From Pseudomonas sp. TH10 (GTDB lineage: Bacteria; Pseudomonadota; Gammaproteobacteria; Pseudomonadales; Pseudomonadaceae): a stretch of 40,831 nt of DNA. A program made the translations under genes and the position numbers. Shown here one piece after another: positions 36,533-40,831 of this stretch. The first letter of the stretch is position 1, and each line of letters begins with the position of its first letter. The notes under the pieces are model-generated. The model was not told where the DNA came from. It saw nothing but the letters and a program-made list of their open reading frames with translations, and made no database searches. The stretch is taken from assembly GCF_016651255.1 (NCBI RefSeq), contig NZ_JAEKEG010000073.1:1-40831 (forward strand), in the 5' to 3' direction.

Positions 36533-36997
36533 TTAGCCCGTGTGCTTCGGCCACTTCTGGGTCATGGCCCTGTCGAAAATGTCCGAATACAGCACGAATT
36601 CAGGCGCATACAGCCAATCCTTGTCGATCAGCGGACGCTTGAGAAGCCAGAGCTGCGCCGTGTAGCGCCAGTGGTTGAGCTTGGTGAGGTAGCCGCCTTT
36701 ATAGATGTCGTCGAACTCAGCGGTGTACTTATCAAGCCCCAGGGGAGTGAGCAGCGGGCATTCGAACTTCTTCACGCCGGAGACCAGCGTGTATTCGAAG
36801 AAAGCTTCGAATAGCTGCGCCTGCTCTGCGCTAAGTTCCCAGATTACGTTGACGAGCACTGGGACGTTCTTGAACTTGCGCCGAGCCTCACTCCTGCCGT
36901 TGCCGAGCTTCGAGCGCGTCATGGGACTGACAGGCTCAAGCCCGTAGTTCTCCCGCAGCGGATACGGCAGGCCTTCCGGGTAATCGATCATGGCCAA
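36533..36997 (-). CDS. phage tail-associated hypothetical protein
   Basis: This 154-residue protein is intact. It reads YPEGLPYPLRENYGLEPVSP near the start and FDRAMTQKWPKHTG at the end, and has several aromatic clusters. Proteins of this kind follow the TipJ gene in Pseudomonas transposable and lambda-like phages. I cannot name a domain with confidence. It starts 3 bases after the tail-tip gene. Confidence 0.65.
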   Translation of the reverse strand: MAMIDYPEGLPYPLRENYGLEPVSPMTRSKLGNGRSEARRKFKNVPVLVNVIWELSAEQAQLFEAFFEYTLVSGVKKFECPLLTPLGLDKYTAEFDDIYKGGYLTKLNHWRYTAQLWLLKRPLIDKDWLYAPEFVLYSDIFDRAMTQKWPKHTG

Positions 36998-37000
36998 TCC

Positions 37001-40000
37001 TTATGCGGGCGCAGTGGCGTTGTCGTATGTGTAGACGCGGGCGTCATAGGGCATCCCCTTCATGGCCACGTTTCCGTTTGATGGATCAGATTTGGTTACC
37101 AGGACCGGGTAGGCCCACTTGCCATTAGGCCCGAACAGGATCTGCGGCAGGTTGATGTCATGGCTGGTGTCCGGATCGAAATCCAGATCAGCAATTAGCA
37201 CCTGGTACTCATCCACCTGAGTCGCTGGATAGGGCCCAGAAAGCGTGCCGTCTGGCCGGCTGAAGCCGATCTTGTGCGCGCCACCTGCGGACCAGTCGAG
37301 CGGCTCGGTTGAGGTGATGACGAATCCACCGGTGACAGGCTGGACATCCTCGATCTGGGCACTCTGGCAGGTGCCCGGCGCATTGCCGGCCACTGCGCAG
37401 AAGCTCAGGTAGCCCGAGTTCATACCGGCCATCGTCGTTTCCCAGCTGTAAACGTCCTGCCGGAATTTCTGGTGACCGCGACGGCGCATGCCGAACCGGT
37501 AGGCCTGATTCCTGCTGCCGACTCCTGGGAGCTTGAGCTTCTCGACCTTCTGCCCGGCATCGCCAGGCCACCGGCATTGCACGGTTTCCCATGCCCAGGT
37601 GGTGCTCGAGTAGAACTCGACATCAACGCCGTCGAAGTCGTTGGCCGAGGAGTGAGGTCCGTTGATGGTCAGCGGCTTCTCGGTCATGTTCTGCGGCGAG
37701 TAGGTCTGAGTCTTCGGGCCGTACTCGCGATCGAAGGCTGCCCGAGGCTCGTCTCGCACCAGGCTGACGAGGCCGTTATTGATGGTCAGTTCAGCCCAGC
37801 CGCAGGCCAGCGCGTCGTTCAACTGATCCTTCGCCGTGCTACCGGCGTCGATCGTTCGGTCATAGGTCTGGCCGGCTCCGTAGAAAACACCGTGCAGACG
37901 ATCCCACTCCGCCAGATCAATGTCCGAATCCTCGTAGCCCAAAGCCTTCAGGATATTCAGGCACCACGGCACGATCTCGCGTGTAGGCTCTGGCGGCAGC
38001 CAGGTCCCGGCGTACCTGAGTGGCAGTTTTCGAGTAGCTTCGACGCTTATCTGGCTCTCCGATTGAGCGGAAAGACGATCACCGCCGCGAACCTTGACCG
38101 ACATAACAGTCATGCCTGGGTAACTTGCAGGCCTAACCAGACGCAGCGCGCGAACGTTGTACCAATTGATGTCGTCCTGCTTCTCACTGTCGATGCGGCC
38201 TGGCTGGCTGACGAATCGTTTTTGACGCGTGCCTCTGGGTTCGCCATCGGGTATGGCAGATCTGTCCAATAGGTAAATCCCTGAGGATCGCGACTGCTTC
38301 CTGCGTGTTCTTTCTCGATCACGGTCCATGGTCCGGCCACGTCTGCATCACGAAATTCGAAGGTATGGAATGAGCGGACCTCATAAATCTGGCCTTCCCT
38401 GCCGGCGCCATACAATCCATTTGGATGAAATACGGTCCACTCAAGGCGTGAGACCAACTCCCCATCTGGGCTGCAGGTGATGGGACCTCGATAGCTTCCC
38501 TCAAGACTTGACGGGTCAAGAGTGATAACCCCGTTTACTGTCTCCATCAGGTTGAAGCCAGGCCACCCAGCATCAACCGGCCCTGCCGAAGTCAGACGAT
38601 CCACCACCATCACCGTGGAGCTGAAGGCGGTGATCCGGTAGCGCAGGCCGCGCGGCCCGATGGTTGCCAACCCAGAGCCCAGGGCCAGGCCGACAACTGG
38701 TGTGCCGCCGTCGTAGTCCAGGGTCATTTGGGCCGGAACTTCAGCCGTCCCGGTGCTGGCCGGTGTGCCTGTGGTGTTGGTCGGGCTGCTGCCGAGGATA
38801 TCTGCGCCGCCGGTGGCCACCATCGTTTCGCCGCCGAAGGTGCCGAACTGCGTGATAAGCAGACGCCCAGATGAAGCGCTGGCAATGAACGGAGCAGAGC
38901 CCTTGGCGGTGTTGAATGCCGACACCAAGCCGGCAAGGTTCGTGGTTGCCGTGGTCAGGTTGACCGCGTACGGCGTGCCGCCCAGCGTCACAGTGACCGA
39001 CAGCGGCGTGACGTTGAAGTCGTAGCGCGCCGGGATGCTCGATCCGAGGATGGTCGACGCGGTACCCGATGTAGGCGGAACCGCCGGCGCATACGGCGTG
39101 TAGCTGTTGACGACGTAGTTGCCTGCATTCGCCCCGGCTACCTCGATCAGCATGCCCGGTGTTGGGTTAAGCATCTCAAGCGGGCCTTGCACGATGTCCC
39201 GCCCTGCCCCGCCATCCACGACGGTGTAGTTGTAGGGTGCCTGGACGCGAATCACCAAACCGCTTTCCCAGTCATCCGGAAATGTCCCGGCGCCGGCGGG
39301 GATCGCATCGAGTCGCCGTTGAACTGGTAGGCAGACGCCGTGGACGATGGCGCAATGCTTTTCGACTCGGTCATTTCGAGACCTGCCGAACCGCTGGAGC
39401 TGGCCCCGACTTCGCCGACGTTGTACCAGAGCATTGAGGGCGGTATCGCCAAGCACGCTTGCACCTGGTGCGTAGACCGTCACTTGTGCGTCGGCACCCA
39501 GGGAGATCAGCGGCGTGTCGCCCACCTTGATGGTGTTGATCGGAACGTCCACATCGCCCTCGGAGATGTAGAGCAGCATTTCCACCCACTGCTCGCGAGG
39601 AGCGGCGAACCAAGTGCGCGGTTCGCTCAAGCAGGAGGGGAACACCTTCTGCTTGCCGACAACGTGCCGAATGGTCTCGCCCAGCTTGACCTTGTTGCCT
39701 CGGGCGCTGGCTTCCCGGAGCGGGTCGCCCTGCTGGGTGCCGGCCGTCGATGGCATGCCTGGCATCTTGGGCATGAGCCACTTGCCAACGGCTTGCACGC
39801 CCTTGAACAGAGCGATCGCCATCGAGAACGGGTCAGTGCCTTTCGGCTCGCGCCAGATCTGCACATGGTCGGCAGGCTTGAACTTGACCTTGTGCCACAG
39901 GTGCGGCTCGATGATCTCGCCGTTGAGCTCAATGCTGATCGGCGCGCTTTCCCGGCGCTCGTACCCTGGTGCCTGCGACTTCAGCCACTCTTCCAGGGAC

Positions 40001-40071
40001 ATGCGGCGATTGGTCTTGAAGGTCGCGATCGGCGCCGAGTCGGCGATCTTGTTCGGGTAAAATTCGATCAT
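37001..40071 (-). CDS. phage tail tip/host-specificity protein (TipJ/GpJ-like), three frameshifts
   Basis: The repaired product is about 1,020 residues. It starts MIEFYPNKIADSAPIATFKT, followed by a helix-rich region with FKPADHVQIWREPKGTDPFS, then FN3-like and beta-rich parts. Frame changes near 39437 and 39300 are compensating; the middle reads LWYNVGEVGASSSGSAGLEM. The T run 38219-38223 needs one more base to read VKKRFVSQPGRIDSEKQDDI. The ATG overlaps the nlpC stop as ATGA. TipJ sits at the tail tip and makes first contact with the host. Confidence 0.78.
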
Positions 40072-40451
40072 TTGTAATACACCACTCTCGGATAATCGGA
40101 CTCCGAAGTCGCGCACTGTGCGAACCCGCACGCCGCCAGGGTTGGTGTCGATGACCTTTAGCCGGCCTTCGACCTCGACCACTACGCCGACGTGGGCAAG
40201 CTGGGAGCTACGGAAAACTGCGGCGATTGCCCCAGGCTCTGGCTGGCACTCTTCCATGCCCCTGCTCAACTCCTGATAAGCCTTGGTGTTGCTGCGCAGA
40301 CGATTGCGCCCGACACCTCCAAGGCTTGGGAGCATCGCGAAGCCGAACACCTCGGCGCGTATCGCGCGGCAGAGCCCCAGCAATCGAACGCCAAAGGGCC
40401 CCGCGCCTCGTCCACGTAGGGAGCCCGCATGTACTTGGCGAGGTCGGTCAT
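40068..40451 (-). CDS. phage tail NlpC/P60 peptidase, two frameshifts
   Basis: This is the tail-associated cysteine peptidase of about 128 residues that opens peptidoglycan during DNA injection. Catalytic Cys is in LAFDCWGLCRAI and the His in AHVGVVVEVEG. One G is missing from the plus-strand run 40376-40379, and one more base is missing near 40085; repairing it gives the end VVYYK with TGA overlapping the tipJ ATG. The ATG at 40451 overlaps the previous stop as ATGA. Confidence 0.78.
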
Positions 40452-40831
40452 ATGAAGATGATTCCCGGGGCGATGGCAGCGGTCAGTTTGCGGCGCGGGT
40501 ACTCGGTGCCCAGCAGGTCGAACAGTCCGCAGGTGAGCGTTGCGGTATCGCCTTCGTACTGCCGATTGAGCAGCGACAGGTGCATCCGCTCTTGCGGATA
40601 GCTCAGGTCGCTTTCCAAATACCGGCGATAGGCGATCGTGACTCGCGCCTCGGCTGCCCGGGCCTCTTCCAGCTTCTGCTGGACCAGACCGTTCGTGTTG
40701 TCCAAGCCGATCAGCAGGTTTTGGAATGCGCTGTTGTCTCGCGACGGCAGCGCCTCTTCAAACCCCATGGCGGTGAACAGTGGCGTCCGACCATCCTCGG
40801 TTCCCAAGATGTAGTCGTCATAACCAGCACA
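40448..40831 (-). CDS. DUF1833-like phage tail protein, 5' end outside window
   Basis: The 3' 127 codons are visible. The frame is open to the window edge, reading AGYDDYILGTEDGRTPLFTA there and ending YPRRKLTAAIAPGIIFI. Content and place (directly upstream of NlpC and TipJ) match the DUF1833/minor-tail position (like gpL of lambda). The frame is intact where visible. Confidence 0.65.
   Translation of the reverse strand, partial: CAGYDDYILGTEDGRTPLFTAMGFEEALPSRDNSAFQNLLIGLDNTNGLVQQKLEEARAAEARVTIAYRRYLESDLSYPQERMHLSLLNRQYEGDTATLTCGLFDLLGTEYPRRKLTAAIAPGIIFI

Noticed and set aside
1..40831. CRISPR arrays
   Set aside because: No regularly spaced direct repeats with unique spacers were seen; the only tandem repeats are an 11-bp pair and a TGGGAGTA pair.

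Overview
The window is GC-rich proteobacterial DNA, most likely from a Pseudomonas. It carries a conjugation module of the Pseudomonas PFGI-1/PFL_47xx ICE family (VirB4-like ATPase, PFL_4710 and PFL_4711 proteins, TraG, DUF3742, ArdC, MobH relaxase), a 3' piece of tRNA-Pro(GGG), and a Pseudomonas-style siphophage tail module. All of this is read from the sequence and from family knowledge; no database search was run.

Layout. (1) 1-12022: the ICE transfer region, mostly on the + strand, from a VirB4/TraC ATPase cut by the window edge to the relaxase. (2) 12279-18326, minus strand: accessory genes in the order large helical-repeat protein with a nuclease-like C-terminus, C-terminal remnant of a Cap2-type E1 enzyme, Cap3-like JAB protease, DAC-like (diadenylate cyclase fold) protein, and a Cap15-like two-TM beta-barrel effector. 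(3) 18518-23103: a type III CBASS, with capP and capH on the minus strand and cdnC, cap7 (HORMA), cap6 (TRIP13) and nucC on the plus strand, separated by a 195-bp divergent control region that holds a clear palindrome. (4) 23108-30396, minus strand: an SF2 helicase, a DUF4062 TIR-like protein, a PhoD-like phosphatase and a HEPN/RES-type toxin, closely packed. (5) 30409-31088: a non-coding stretch with paired direct repeats, a terminator and the tRNA-Pro 3' fragment, which I read as an integration junction. (6) 31324-40831: the end of a prophage, with SRAP and HNH genes next to the junction, then endolysin and tail genes on the minus strand, cut by the right window edge.

How the genes work together. 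The transfer genes move the element, and ArdC would protect it from restriction on entry. The cargo is a stack of antiphage candidates. CdnC senses infection through HORMA and TRIP13 and makes a cyclic trinucleotide that switches on the DNase NucC; CapH and CapP would control its transcription. The DAC-like protein with the 2TM-beta effector looks like a second nucleotide-signalling pair, but without a CD-NTase. The helicase/DUF4062/PhoD/RES cluster matches no system I know by name.

Caution. At least two dozen reading frames are broken by single-base changes, almost all of them one base lost from a homopolymer. This pattern points to sequencing error, so I annotate these as genes with frameshifts rather than as true pseudogenes. 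Three lesions do not fit that explanation and may be real: an 11-bp tandem duplication in the 2TM-beta gene, a His-to-Tyr change in the JAB metal site, and the loss of most of cap2.
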